This document shows, in pieces, positions 52,811 to 62,282 of a stretch of DNA of 64,000 nucleotides. The stretch spans positions 10,560-74,559 of the forward strand of contig JAZTZL010000048.1 of the NCBI GenBank assembly GCA_045637425.1, in the 5' to 3' direction. Origin of the DNA: CAJGBR01 sp045637425 (GTDB lineage Bacteria > Bacteroidota > Bacteroidia > Bacteroidales > Rikenellaceae). Below the pieces are notes generated by a model, which had not been told where the DNA came from, did not search any database, and worked only from the letters and a program-made list of their open reading frames with translations. How positions within the stretch are numbered: the first letter of the stretch is position 1; every line of letters begins with the position of its first letter. The translations under genes were made by a program, and so were the position numbers.

Positions 52811-54943
52811 TTATTCTGCAGAAAGCAATTCGATCATCTTAATCGCAGCATCTGCTACCGGAGTACCAGGGCCAAAGATTGCTGCTGCACCTGCCTTGTA
52901 CAAAGCATCATAGTCCTGAGCCGGAATTACACCACCCACGATTACCATAATGTCTTCGCGACCAAGTTTCTTCAATTCTGCAACGATTTGCGGAACCAAA
53001 GTCAAGTGACCAGCTGCCAACGAAGAAACACCTACTACGTGAACGTCGTTTTCAACAGCTTGTTTAGCAGCTTCTTCCGGAGTCTGGAACAACGGTCCCA
53101 TATCCACGTCAAAGCCGATATCTGCGTAACCTGTTGCTACAACCTTAGCACCACGGTCGTGACCGTCCTGACCAAGTTTTGCAATCATAATACGCGGTTG
53201 ACGACCTTCTTTCTTAGCGAATTCTTCGGTCATCGCTTTTGCCTTAGCAAATTTTTCGTCTGATTTCACTTCTGCTGAGTAAACACCTGAGATTGAACGT
53301 ATAACTGCTTTGTAGCGACCTACAATCTTTTCGCAAGCGTCTGAAATTTCGCCCAATGATGCACGCAATTTAGCTGCTTCAACTGCCAATTCCAACAAGT
53401 TGCCTTCGCCTGTTTCAACACACTTGGTGATAGCGTCGAGGGCTGCTTGAACCTTAGCGTTGTCGCGGTTAGCACGCAACTCTTGCAGACGTTTGATTTG
53501 AGCTTCGCGAACTGCAGTATTGTCTACTGCCAAGATATCGATCGGATCTTCTTTTTCCAAACGGTATTTGTTGATACCTACGATTGTATCGTTGCAAGAG
53601 TCGATGCGAGCTTGTTTACGAGCTGCTGCCTCTTCAATACGCATCTTAGGAATACCTGTTTCGATAGCTGCTGACATACCGCCGAGTTCTTCAACTTCTT
53701 GGATAAGTTTCCAAGCGCTGTCTGCGATTTGTTGAGTCAGTTTTTCGATGTAGTATGAACCTGCCCACGGGTCTACTGAGCGGCATACTTGAGTTTCTTC
53801 TTGGATATAGATCTGAGTGTTACGAGCGATACGAGCTGAGAAGTCTGTCGGAAGAGCGATTGCTTCGTCCAACGCATTTGTGTGCAATGATTGAGTGTGA
53901 CCCAATGCAGCACCCATTGCTTCGATACAAGTACGAGCTACGTTGTTGAACGGATCTTGTTCTGTCAAAGACCAACCTGAAGTTTGGCTGTGAGTACGCA
54001 ATGCCAAAGATTTCGGGTTTTTCGGGTTGAATTGTTTTACCAACTTAGCCCACAACAGACGAGCTGCTCTCATCTTAGCAATTTCCATAAAGTGGTTCAT
54101 ACCCACTGCCCAGAAGAATGACAGACGCGGAGCAAATGCATCAATGCTCATACCTGCGCCAACACCTGTGCGGAGGTATTCAAGACCGTCAGCCAATGTG
54201 TAAGCCAACTCGATATCTGCTGTAGCACCTGCTTCTTGCATATGGTAACCAGAGATTGAAATAGAGTTGAATTTAGGCATATTCTTTGAAGTGTATTCAA
54301 AGATGTCTGCGATAATCTTCATTGAGAATTTTGGAGGATAGATATAGGTATTACGAACCATAAATTCCTTCAAAATATCGTTTTGGATAGTACCTTGCAA
54401 TTGTTCGAGTGTAGCACCTTGTTCCAAACCTGCAACGATGTAGAACGCCAAGATAGGCAGAACGGCACCGTTCATAGTCATAGATACTGACATTTTGTCC
54501 AAAGGAATACCATCGAACAACACCTTCATATCTTCTACAGAGCAGATAGAAACGCCGGCTTTACCAACGTCACCTACTACACGTGGGTGGTCAGCATCGT
54601 AACCACGGTGTGTAGCCAAGTCGAATGCTACAGACAAACCTTTTTGTCCTGAAGCCAGATTTCGACGATAGAATGCGTTAGATTCTTCGGCAGTAGAGAA
54701 ACCTGCATACTGACGAATAGTCCACGGACGCATTACATACATTGTACTATAAGGACCACGCAAGAACGGAGCGATACCTGCAGCATAGTTCAAATGTTCC
54801 ATACCTTCGAGGTCAGCCTCTGAGTATGTACCCTTAACAGCAATTTTTTCTGCGGTATTCCATACGGGTCTTTCTGTGTTGCAGCCGCAAGCCTTGCCTG
54901 CTGCCTCGTTCAATATTTCTGAATATTTTGCTCTCATTGTCAT
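52811..54943 (-). CDS. mutB: Methylmalonyl-CoA mutase large subunit (B12-dependent)
   Basis: 710 residues (ATG 54943; ATG 54937 possible). The N-terminal TIM-barrel substrate domain has FLRGPYSTMYVMRPWTIRQY and the active-site RNTQIYIQEETQVCRSVDPW. The C-terminal cobalamin domain (about 580-710) has the base-off ligand motif GQDGHDRGAKVVATGYADIG and GGVIPAQDYDALYKAG. It isomerises succinyl-CoA and (R)-methylmalonyl-CoA with adenosylcobalamin. It starts 4 bp after mutA. This is the clear B12 consumer in the window. Confidence 0.98.
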   Translation of the reverse strand: MTMRAKYSEILNEAAGKACGCNTERPVWNTAEKIAVKGTYSEADLEGMEHLNYAAGIAPFLRGPYSTMYVMRPWTIRQYAGFSTAEESNAFYRRNLASGQKGLSVAFDLATHRGYDADHPRVVGDVGKAGVSICSVEDMKVLFDGIPLDKMSVSMTMNGAVLPILAFYIVAGLEQGATLEQLQGTIQNDILKEFMVRNTYIYPPKFSMKIIADIFEYTSKNMPKFNSISISGYHMQEAGATADIELAYTLADGLEYLRTGVGAGMSIDAFAPRLSFFWAVGMNHFMEIAKMRAARLLWAKLVKQFNPKNPKSLALRTHSQTSGWSLTEQDPFNNVARTCIEAMGAALGHTQSLHTNALDEAIALPTDFSARIARNTQIYIQEETQVCRSVDPWAGSYYIEKLTQQIADSAWKLIQEVEELGGMSAAIETGIPKMRIEEAAARKQARIDSCNDTIVGINKYRLEKEDPIDILAVDNTAVREAQIKRLQELRANRDNAKVQAALDAITKCVETGEGNLLELAVEAAKLRASLGEISDACEKIVGRYKAVIRSISGVYSAEVKSDEKFAKAKAMTEEFAKKEGRQPRIMIAKLGQDGHDRGAKVVATGYADIGFDVDMGPLFQTPEEAAKQAVENDVHVVGVSSLAAGHLTLVPQIVAELKKLGREDIMVIVGGVIPAQDYDALYKAGAAAIFGPGTPVADAAIKMIELLSAE

Positions 54944-54947
54944 TCAA

Positions 54948-56822
54948 TTATTTGATGCCCAATTGGTTTTGGAAATCGGTGAGAGTTTCCAGAACATTCG
55001 AGCGAACGCTGATAAAGTTCTTGATTCCGATCTGTTCGAGATCTTCTTTGCACGCAGGAGCACCGGCGATTACGAATACGCACTTGTCTTTCAACTGAGC
55101 GAATACTTCCGGAGCAAATGTTGCATATTCATCATCTGAGCTACACAAAACAACCATTTCGGCTTTTGATTCGAGCGCAGCTTTAACACCCTCTTCAACT
55201 GAGTGGAACAAGATGTTATCAATTGGACGAATACCTGCACAAGCCATAAAGTTACTTGCAAACTGAGCACGAGCACGTGCCATTGCCAAATTACCCAAAG
55301 TAAGCATAAATGCCTTAGGTTCTTTACCGCTACGATCAGTTTTCAAGCGCAGAGCTTCGAATGCCATACCAACGCGGAATGGAACAAGTTTTTTGTAATC
55401 AGCCTCTTCCGAGCAGCAGCAACCACACGCCTTCTTAGTCACTGTATCAACTGTAACTTCTGCCGGAGCGATTTCTGTAAAGTTCGGGAATTGGTTTGTA
55501 CCCAACAATGTTTCTTTTCTTGTTGCGATATTCTTTTCTTTTTGAGCTGCAGATTCTTCAACTTTAGCTTGAATGAAACCTTCAACGAATGCTTCGCGGT
55601 AACCGCCCTTGTTTTCTACTTCAACGAAGAGTTTCCAAGCGTTTTCTGCGATTGAACGAGTGAGGTTTTCGATGTAATAAGCACCACCTGCAGGGTCAAC
55701 TACGTGATCGAAGTGAGATTCTTCTTTGAGGATCAGTTGGATATTGCGAGCGATACGACGGCTGAAGTCTGTCGGGTTTTCATAAGCCACGTCAAACGGA
55801 AGCACTTCGATAGAACTTACACCTGCGATAGCTGCAGACATAGCTTCACTTGTAGCGCGCAACATATTTACGTATGCATCGTAAACGGTCATATTCCAAC
55901 GAGCTGTGATAGCGTGGATTCTGATCTTAGATGAGCATTCGCAAGCAGGTTGATATGGAGCCACTACGTTAGCCCACAACATACGAGCTGCGCGGAACTT
56001 AGCGATTTCCATAAAGTAGTTTGAACTGATTGAGAAGTTGAACTTCATTGCTGAAGCAGCATCGTCAACTGACAGTCCGTTATCCATCAATTTGTTAAGG
56101 TATTCGCTACCTACTGCCATTGCGAAGGCGAGTTCTTGTACGATTGTCGAACCGCAGTTTTGGAAGATATCACCACCGACAGTGATGATTTTAACACGGC
56201 GCAATTCGCCACGTTTTTTAATGAGTTCGACGATTTTAGCCATCATTTCTCCATTGCAAGCTTTACCGCGCAATGAGAGTTTCTGCATAATCGGGTCGAT
56301 TGCGAATGATGCGCTAACCTGATCTTTAGTGTATCCAGCTTTGAGAACTTTGTCGAGGAACATATCAGCTACAGAGAGCAACATTTTCACGCAACCGCGG
56401 AAGTTGATTTCCACAGCTGGGATTTCGATTCCTGCCAACAAAGTTTCGAGATCAGCAGCTGTGAATTCTTCGACTTTCAAGTTGAAAGTGATAGATTCCA
56501 CACCGCGCATCAAGATGTTCAATGCGTCAGCATTTGCCTCTTTCGGGCAATTAACATCGACAGTTTGGTTAATTTTCCAAGCGTTGTCGTTTTTGATTCC
56601 GCGCACATACGGGAATTGACCCGGAGCGCTGTTCAGAAATTTGATACCTTCGAGATTTTCAGCGCGGTAGTAAGGGCGAACGTTAAAACCTTCAGCCGTT
56701 TTCCACACCAATTTTTTCTCATAATCGGCACCTTTCAAGTCGACATTGATTACTTCTTCCCATTGTTCGGTTGTTACCGGAGGAAATTCAGCAAACAATT
56801 TTTTATCCTTGCATTCTGCCAT
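54948..56822 (-). CDS. mutA: Methylmalonyl-CoA mutase small subunit
   Basis: 624 residues, homologous to mutB but lacking the cobalamin-binding DxHxxG motif in its C-terminal domain, as expected for the structural subunit. Features: LNSAPGQFPYVRGIKNDNAW, RNIQLILKEESHFDHVVDPA and MLTLGNLAMARARAQFASNF. It pairs with MutB. A possible -7 box TAAATTTG (forward 56863-56870) is 41 bp upstream. No mutA-adjacent chaperone (meaB) gene follows; the operon ends with mutB. Confidence 0.96.
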   Translation of the reverse strand: MAECKDKKLFAEFPPVTTEQWEEVINVDLKGADYEKKLVWKTAEGFNVRPYYRAENLEGIKFLNSAPGQFPYVRGIKNDNAWKINQTVDVNCPKEANADALNILMRGVESITFNLKVEEFTAADLETLLAGIEIPAVEINFRGCVKMLLSVADMFLDKVLKAGYTKDQVSASFAIDPIMQKLSLRGKACNGEMMAKIVELIKKRGELRRVKIITVGGDIFQNCGSTIVQELAFAMAVGSEYLNKLMDNGLSVDDAASAMKFNFSISSNYFMEIAKFRAARMLWANVVAPYQPACECSSKIRIHAITARWNMTVYDAYVNMLRATSEAMSAAIAGVSSIEVLPFDVAYENPTDFSRRIARNIQLILKEESHFDHVVDPAGGAYYIENLTRSIAENAWKLFVEVENKGGYREAFVEGFIQAKVEESAAQKEKNIATRKETLLGTNQFPNFTEIAPAEVTVDTVTKKACGCCCSEEADYKKLVPFRVGMAFEALRLKTDRSGKEPKAFMLTLGNLAMARARAQFASNFMACAGIRPIDNILFHSVEEGVKAALESKAEMVVLCSSDDEYATFAPEVFAQLKDKCVFVIAGAPACKEDLEQIGIKNFISVRSNVLETLTDFQNQLGIK

Positions 56823-56962
56823 AATGTTTGACTATAAGTTATTATAAGGTTAATTTTGGTCGCAAATTTACATATTTTTTCCGAGACTTTACATCTTTTT
56901 CGGTTAAAAACGTTTCCAAAGGTATTTATAGCGAATAAGATGTGAAGTTTCAGATATTTTAT

Positions 56963-57418
56963 TTAACGTTTCATCATTCTATCCATTTCACGTTTGGCAT
57001 CTTTCTCCTTTAGATATTCGCGTTTATCATACTGTTTTCGGCCTTGTGCCAATCCGATTTCGACTTTAGCGAATCCACGTTCATTGATAAACAATTTCAG
57101 TCCGACAATGGTCAGCGAACTCTCTTGCACCTGACGCGAAAGTTTTCTCAATTCACGCTTTGTCAGCAGCAATTTTCTATCACGTTTAGGTTGATGGTTA
57201 TTGTACGTACCCCAATGATACTCAGCAACATTCATTCCCTTGATAAACAGTTCGCCATTGACAAAATAACAGAAACAATCAGTCAAGGCAGCCTTCCCCA
57301 GACGAATTGATTTTATTTCTGTTCCAGTCAACACGATTCCGCAGGTGTAACGCTCGAGTATGTTGTAATCGAACAGCGCCCGCTTATTTTTTATCGTTAC
57401 GTTTCTATAGTCGGTCAT
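56963..57418 (-). CDS. smpB: SsrA-binding protein SmpB
   Basis: 151 residues: RNVTIKNKRALFDYNILERY, CGIVLTGTEIKSIRLGKAAL, LLLTKRELRKLSRQVQESSL, and a C-terminal basic tail KEKDAKREMDRMMKR. It binds tmRNA in ribosome rescue; the tmRNA gene is not in the window. A -7 box TATCTTTG (forward 57444-57451) lies 26 bp upstream. Confidence 0.97.
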   Translation of the reverse strand: MTDYRNVTIKNKRALFDYNILERYTCGIVLTGTEIKSIRLGKAALTDCFCYFVNGELFIKGMNVAEYHWGTYNNHQPKRDRKLLLTKRELRKLSRQVQESSLTIVGLKLFINERGFAKVEIGLAQGRKQYDKREYLKEKDAKREMDRMMKR

Positions 57419-57585
57419 CGATTTCCCATCTAATTACAGTCTGCAAAGATACGACTTTTTTATCTCATATAAAATTTATCAGCCAGCTTTAGAAAAATCT
57501 TTATGCGTAATTGTTGTTAAAATCAAGAATTTCGATTATTTTTGCGAGTCGAATTTTAATGTTAAACGATAATAATTAAAAGTAA

Positions 57586-58281
57586 ATGAAAAAGATTTTC
57601 TTGTTTTGTGCAGCTGTAGCAGCATCTGCTTCGATGTTTGTTTCTTGCTGTGGCGAGGGTGGAAAGACTCCGGCTCTCAATGACGAAATGGACTCTCTGG
57701 CATACTCTATCGGCTACCAGATGGGTGCAAATCTCAAAAATGTTGACAGCACTTTGAATCCGTTTATGATCGCATTCGGTATCCGCGACTACTTCGAAAG
57801 CAAAGGTTTGATCAATCGCGACGATATGCGTAAATTTATGGACGAGTACTTTATGGTACGCATTCCGCGCAAGAATCTCGAGGCTTCAAGAAAATTCCTC
57901 GCTGAAATCGAAAAAGAAAAAGGTGTAAAGAAAACTGAATCTGGTTTGCTCTATAAGGTTATCGAAGAGGGTGCTGAACGTCCTACTTCATTGCAAGACA
58001 CTGTTAGAGTTCACTACACAGGTATGTTGAAGAACGGAAAGAAATTCGAATCTTCACACGATGCTGGTAATGATCCGGTTCAATTCCCGCTTGACCGCGT
58101 AATCAAAGGTTGGGGCGAAGGTCTTCAACACGTAGGTAAAGGTGGTAAGATTATTCTTTACATTCCTTCTGAACTCGCATACGGCGAACGCGGTGCTGGC
58201 GTATTCATCGGCCCGAACGAAGCTTTGATTTTCGAAGTTGAAGTATTCGATGTATTCCACGCTAAAGGTGAAAAGAAATAG
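57586..58281 (+). CDS. FKBP-type peptidyl-prolyl isomerase lipoprotein
   Basis: 231 residues. A lipoprotein signal ends FVSCCGEG (Cys 21). The N-terminal dimerisation helices (about 30-115: MDSLAYSIGYQMGANLKNVD) are followed by the FKBP domain (about 125-225: VHYTGMLKNGKKFESSHD, PVQFPLDRVIKGWGEGLQHV, IPSELAYGERGAG), as in Mip/FkpA proteins. It folds exported proteins. A plus-strand -7 box TATTTTTG (57537-57544) precedes it and a terminator follows at 58318-58347. Confidence 0.94.
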   Translation: MKKIFLFCAAVAASASMFVSCCGEGGKTPALNDEMDSLAYSIGYQMGANLKNVDSTLNPFMIAFGIRDYFESKGLINRDDMRKFMDEYFMVRIPRKNLEASRKFLAEIEKEKGVKKTESGLLYKVIEEGAERPTSLQDTVRVHYTGMLKNGKKFESSHDAGNDPVQFPLDRVIKGWGEGLQHVGKGGKIILYIPSELAYGERGAGVFIGPNEALIFEVEVFDVFHAKGEKK

Positions 58282-58317
58282 TAAATTTATTTTTTCATAG
58301 TTGTTAGTTTGTGTAGG

Positions 58318-58347
58318 GTTCGGGCAATTTGCCCGAACTCTTTTTTT
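58318..58347 (+). terminator. Intrinsic terminator after the FKBP gene
   Basis: GTTCGGGCAATTTGCCCGAAC (58318-58338) folds into a stem and is followed by seven T. Confidence 0.9.
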
Positions 58348-58435
58348 CACATCTACTCACAAATAGGCTCGCCCATTCTCCAGACATTGGCGATGGCATT
58401 CTCGAAAATACAATCGCGAAATATATCCACAAAAA

Positions 58436-58459
58436 AAGTCCGCCGAAAACGACGGACTT
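58436..58459 (-). terminator. Intrinsic terminator after ilvE
   Basis: On the minus strand AAGTCCGTCG-TTTT-CGGCGGACTT (one G-T pair), followed by T5, 24 bp past the ilvE stop. Confidence 0.88.
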
Positions 58460-58482
58460 TCTTATTAATATGGCGTAGAATA

Positions 58483-59505
58483 TTACAATTCTACTTCTAC
58501 GTTCCAGTTGTGAGTATCTTCAACTTCGCCGTATTGGATACCGCGCAACAAGTTGTACAACTCTTCTGAGTATTTACCTGCGTTGCCATCTTTGCTGTAA
58601 ACGATTGTTTCGTTAGTAGATGGGTCGAAGATTGAACCAATCGGAGAGATAACTGCTGCAGTACCGCAAGCACCAACTTCTTCGAATGTTGGAAGTTCTG
58701 CGTAGTCGATAGGACGTTCTTCAACTTTCAGACCGAGGTCTTCAGCCAAAGTGCGCAGACTCTTATTTGTGATTGAAGGCAGAATTGAGTGTGACTTCGG
58801 AGTTACATAAGTACCGTTCTTGATACCGAAGAAGTTTGCAGCACCGCATTCGTCGATGTAGCGTTTTTCTTTAGAGTCGAGGTACAACGGTGTAGAATAA
58901 CCCAAGTCGTGAGTGATAACAGATGAAATCATACTTGCACCATAGTTACCACCAGCCTTTACGTGACCTGTTCCGAGTGGAGCAGCACGGTCGTGATCGC
59001 GGTCAATCATAACCTTAATCGGCTTGAAACCTTCTTTGAAGTATGGGCCTACCGGAGTTACGAATACCATAAACAGATATTCGTTTGCAGGTTTAACACC
59101 TACTTGAGCACCTGTACCAATCAACAGCGGACGCAAATACAATGAAGCGCCTGTGCCGTAGGGAGGAATGAAATCTGCATTCAATTTCACTGCCAATTTG
59201 CAAGCCTCAACGAACAATTCAACAGAAGGTTCTGCCATTTTGAGGTATTGTGCAGATGAAATCATACGACGAGCATTTTCTTCCGGACGGAACAAACGTA
59301 CTTTACCGTCTTTACCGCGGAATGCCTTCATACCTTCAAAAGCTTCTTGTCCGTAGTGGAGGCAAGATGCTGCAATGTGAATAGGCACATTCTCATCGCT
59401 TGAAATTTCCAACTGTCCCCATTTGCCATCACGATAGTAGCAACGTACATTGTAGTTGGTCTTTACATAACCAAAACCAAGGTTTCCCCATTCAATGTTT
59501 TCCAT
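58483..59505 (-). CDS. ilvE: Branched-chain amino acid aminotransferase
   Basis: 340 residues, PLP fold type IV: YGQEAFEGMKAFRGKDGKVR, TGHVKAGGNYGASM with the PLP Lys, DECGAANFFGIKNGTYVTPK and ACGTAAVISPIGSI. It transaminates leucine, isoleucine and valine in the final biosynthetic or first catabolic step. It lies 50 bp after the metG start side on the opposite edge of a short gap and has its own terminator. Confidence 0.96.
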   Translation of the reverse strand: MENIEWGNLGFGYVKTNYNVRCYYRDGKWGQLEISSDENVPIHIAASCLHYGQEAFEGMKAFRGKDGKVRLFRPEENARRMISSAQYLKMAEPSVELFVEACKLAVKLNADFIPPYGTGASLYLRPLLIGTGAQVGVKPANEYLFMVFVTPVGPYFKEGFKPIKVMIDRDHDRAAPLGTGHVKAGGNYGASMISSVITHDLGYSTPLYLDSKEKRYIDECGAANFFGIKNGTYVTPKSHSILPSITNKSLRTLAEDLGLKVEERPIDYAELPTFEEVGACGTAAVISPIGSIFDPSTNETIVYSKDGNAGKYSEELYNLLRGIQYGEVEDTHNWNVEVEL

Positions 59506-59554
59506 AAATTTTATTATTTGTAATTACAAAATGTTAGTTTCTTACCTTATTAAA

Positions 59555-61588
59555 TTAGCCCACAACTGAGCCGGCCTTTACTGCGCATTCAGGCGACAGC
59601 AGCACGAGTTTACCCGTAGCATCTTGCGCCATCAGAATCATACCCTGAGATTCAATGCCCTTCAATTCGCGCGGCTGCAAGTTCACCAGCACCAATACCT
59701 GACGACCTACCAACTCTTCGGGTTTGTAGTGTTCGGCAATACCCGAAACGATTGTACGTTTGTCAATGCCCGTATCAACTGTAAGTTTCAGCAGTTTCTT
59801 TGTCTTGGCAACCTTTTCTGCCTCGAGAATCGTAGCCACTCGGATATCCTGACGTTGAAAATCCTCAAAAGTAACATAATCCTTCTGCGGTTCTGACTGC
59901 ACTTCAGCTGCAGCATTCGCAGCCTTTCTGTCAGCCAGTTTCTGCAACTGCTGGTCTATTACTGCATCTTCAATCTTCTCGAACAAAAGTTCGGGAGCCG
60001 CTGTCTGATGACCTTCTGCGATGAGGTTTGACATACCGAGTTGCTCCCACGACATCTTGTCTACGGCCAGCATCTTGAGCAGTTTCTCGGCTGTGAACGG
60101 CATAAACGGTTCTACTGCGATGGCGAGGTTAGCCGCAATCTGCAACGAAATGTTCAGTATCGTAGCCACTCTGTTCAGGTCGGTCTTAGCTACCTTCCAG
60201 GGTTCGGTATCAGCCAAATACTTGTTACCCAAACGAGCAACTCCCATAGCATCTTTCAGAGCCTCGCGGAAGTGGTAGTTCTCTATGTTATATTCCAACG
60301 ACTCGCGCACCTTCGACAACTCTGCAAGTGTTTCTCTGTCATATTCGGTCACTTCGCCCAAAGCGGGTACTACGCCATTGAAATACTTATGAGTCAGCAC
60401 CATTGCACGATTGACAAAATTACCCAAAATTGCTACGAGTTCATTGTTATTGCGTGCTTGGAAATCCTTCCAAGTGAAATCATTATCTTTAGTTTCAGGC
60501 GCATTAGCACACAGAACATATCTCAAGACATCTTCCTTTCCTGGGAAATCTTCGAGATATTCGTGCAACCATACTGCCCAATTTCTTGATGTCGAAATTT
60601 TATCACCCTCGAGGTTGAGGAATTCGTTTGCAGGCACATTTTCAGGCAAGATATAACCGCCGTGAGCCTTCAACATTGCCGGGAACACGATGCAGTGGAA
60701 CACAATATTATCCTTACCAATGAAGTGTACCATCTTGGTATCTTCCGATTTCCAATAAGTTTCCCAATTATCTGTAAGTTCCTTTGTATTCGAGATATAA
60801 CCAATCGGCGCATCAAACCAAACATACAACACCTTACCTTCGGCGCCCTCTACGGGAACAGGAATACCCCAATCGAGGTCGCGGCTCACTGCTCTTGGCT
60901 GCAAACCGAGGTCGAGCCAGCTCTTGCACTGACCATATACATTAGGTTTCCACTCCTTGTGGTTTTCGAGAATCCACTCTCTGAGCCACTGTTCATCTTT
61001 ATCCAACGGCAGATACCAGTGTTTGGTCTCTTTCATCACAGGCGTAGCACCTGTAATAGTAGACTTCGGATTAATCAGTTCGGTTGGACTGAGTGTAGTG
61101 CCACACTTTTCGCATTGATCGCCATAAGCCTTATCGTTTTGGCAGTGTGGACAGGTACCCATAATATATCTGTCAGCCAAGAATTGATTTGCTTCAGGGT
61201 CAAAATACTGCTCAGAAGTTTGTTCAATGAAACAACCCTTGTCATAGAGTGTTCTGAAGAATTCCGCAGCCGTCTGATGATGCATTTTTGAAGATGTACG
61301 AGAATATATATCAAAAGACATTCCGAGTTTACGGAACGATTCCTTAATAATATTATGATACTGATCTACGACCTGTTGTGGCGTAATGCCCTCTTTTTTA
61401 GCCTTGATTGTGATGGGCACACCGTGCTCGTCCGAGCCGCAAACCGAGATTACGTCACGACCTCTCAATCTCAAATAACGCACATAAATGTCAGAGGGAA
61501 CGTATACCCCTGCGAGGTGTCCTATATGCACAGGTCCATTTGCATAGGGCAAAGCAGATGTTACCAAATATCTTTTATATTCTTTCAT
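59555..61588 (-). CDS. metG: Methionyl-tRNA synthetase
   Basis: 677 residues from ATG 61588 (MKEYKRYLVTSALPYANGPV); the frame is open to 61675 but that runs past the -7 box TATCTTTG (forward 61620-61627). The HIGH motif is in GPVHIGHL, zinc cysteines in TCPHCQNDKA and QCEKCGTT, and the KMSKS equivalent is ISTSR. The C-terminal EMAP/Trbp111 tRNA-binding domain (about 565-677) has VTFEDFQRQDIRVATILEAE. Charges initiator and elongator tRNA-Met. Confidence 0.97.
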   Translation of the reverse strand: MKEYKRYLVTSALPYANGPVHIGHLAGVYVPSDIYVRYLRLRGRDVISVCGSDEHGVPITIKAKKEGITPQQVVDQYHNIIKESFRKLGMSFDIYSRTSSKMHHQTAAEFFRTLYDKGCFIEQTSEQYFDPEANQFLADRYIMGTCPHCQNDKAYGDQCEKCGTTLSPTELINPKSTITGATPVMKETKHWYLPLDKDEQWLREWILENHKEWKPNVYGQCKSWLDLGLQPRAVSRDLDWGIPVPVEGAEGKVLYVWFDAPIGYISNTKELTDNWETYWKSEDTKMVHFIGKDNIVFHCIVFPAMLKAHGGYILPENVPANEFLNLEGDKISTSRNWAVWLHEYLEDFPGKEDVLRYVLCANAPETKDNDFTWKDFQARNNNELVAILGNFVNRAMVLTHKYFNGVVPALGEVTEYDRETLAELSKVRESLEYNIENYHFREALKDAMGVARLGNKYLADTEPWKVAKTDLNRVATILNISLQIAANLAIAVEPFMPFTAEKLLKMLAVDKMSWEQLGMSNLIAEGHQTAAPELLFEKIEDAVIDQQLQKLADRKAANAAAEVQSEPQKDYVTFEDFQRQDIRVATILEAEKVAKTKKLLKLTVDTGIDKRTIVSGIAEHYKPEELVGRQVLVLVNLQPRELKGIESQGMILMAQDATGKLVLLSPECAVKAGSVVG

Positions 61589-61786
61589 AATCAAAAATAT
61601 TGAATTGCAAATCAAAGGACAAAGATACACCTTTAATTTCAGTTTTTCCACCTTTTTCAAAAAAAAACCTTCCAATTAGATTCACATCACTGATTATCAA
61701 CATAATGATCACATCAAACAAAATTTATCAGAAAGTAAAAAAACAAGAAAATGAAAAAATGATAAAAAAAGTTGCTGAAAAATTTT

Positions 61787-61814
61787 TTTGATAAAAAAAA
61801 AGTTTCTACCTTTG
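61787..61814 (+). promoter_or_regulatory. Promoter of tRNA-Leu
   Basis: TTTG (61787-61790), a 16-bp spacer and TACCTTTG (61807-61814), 36 bp upstream of the tRNA. The spacer is shorter than the usual 19-20. Confidence 0.6.
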
Positions 61815-61850
61815 CACTCGCAATGGACCAGAGAATGGTACTACGGTGAA

Positions 61851-61934
61851 GCCCAGATGGCGGAATTGGTAGACGCGTTGGTCTCAAACACCAATGGCAG
61901 AAATGCTGTGCCGGTTCGATCCCGGCTCTGGGTA
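61851..61934 (+). tRNA. tRNA-Leu (CAA)
   Basis: Acceptor arms GCCCAGA and TCTGGGT, a D arm with GGCGGAATTGGTAGACGC, anticodon arm TTGGT-CTCAAAC-ACCAA with anticodon CAA, a long variable arm of class II tRNAs, and T arm CCGGTTCGATCCCGG. Discriminator A at 61934; CCA not encoded. It reads UUG. A mobile element with a serine recombinase begins directly downstream. Confidence 0.96.
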
Positions 61935-62282
61935 CTGAAGCGGGGAAAGTTGAAAAACTTTCCTCGCTTTTTTATTCAATCCTCGTAACTCATTGGTCTG
62001 CTGGTATATTAGAGCAAGCACACTGTTTAGGTTTTCCGTTCGAAAATTTTTACCGTCAAATTCCAATTTCCTTAAAAAAATCGAACTCAACGCCCTAATT
62101 TTAACCTCGGCAGGGGCGTGTAAAAAGAACTTATCTATATTGTCTATCAGACTCATAGAGTACTTCAACTGTGGTTCGATTTTACCACGGTTCGGGGTTT
62201 CAAGCAGCTCTTTTCTGTCTTCCGCAGCCTTTACCTGCTGTTTCTGCCTGTTAATCATACGATTATAGGCATCTTTATCGAT
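61884..62282 (-). pseudogene. C-terminal part of the serine recombinase beyond an in-frame TAA
   Basis: After the TAA at 62283-62285 the frame continues IDKDAYNRMINRQKQQVKAA and reaches LNSVLALIYQQTNELRGLNK, the usual C-terminal coiled-coil and end of Bacteroides serine recombinases. The ancestral end was probably near NKKAR (about 61970-61985). The remaining codons, down to a stop at 61884, are merely the antisense of the terminator and tRNA-Leu. The break position (DG-stop-ID, where related proteins have an acidic residue) fits a GAA to TAA nonsense change. Confidence 0.8.
61940..61973 (+). terminator. Intrinsic terminator of tRNA-Leu
   Basis: GCGGGGAAAGTT-GAAA-AACTTTCCTCGC stem (one G-T pair), then six T. 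The recombinase reading frame runs through it on the opposite strand. Confidence 0.9.
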
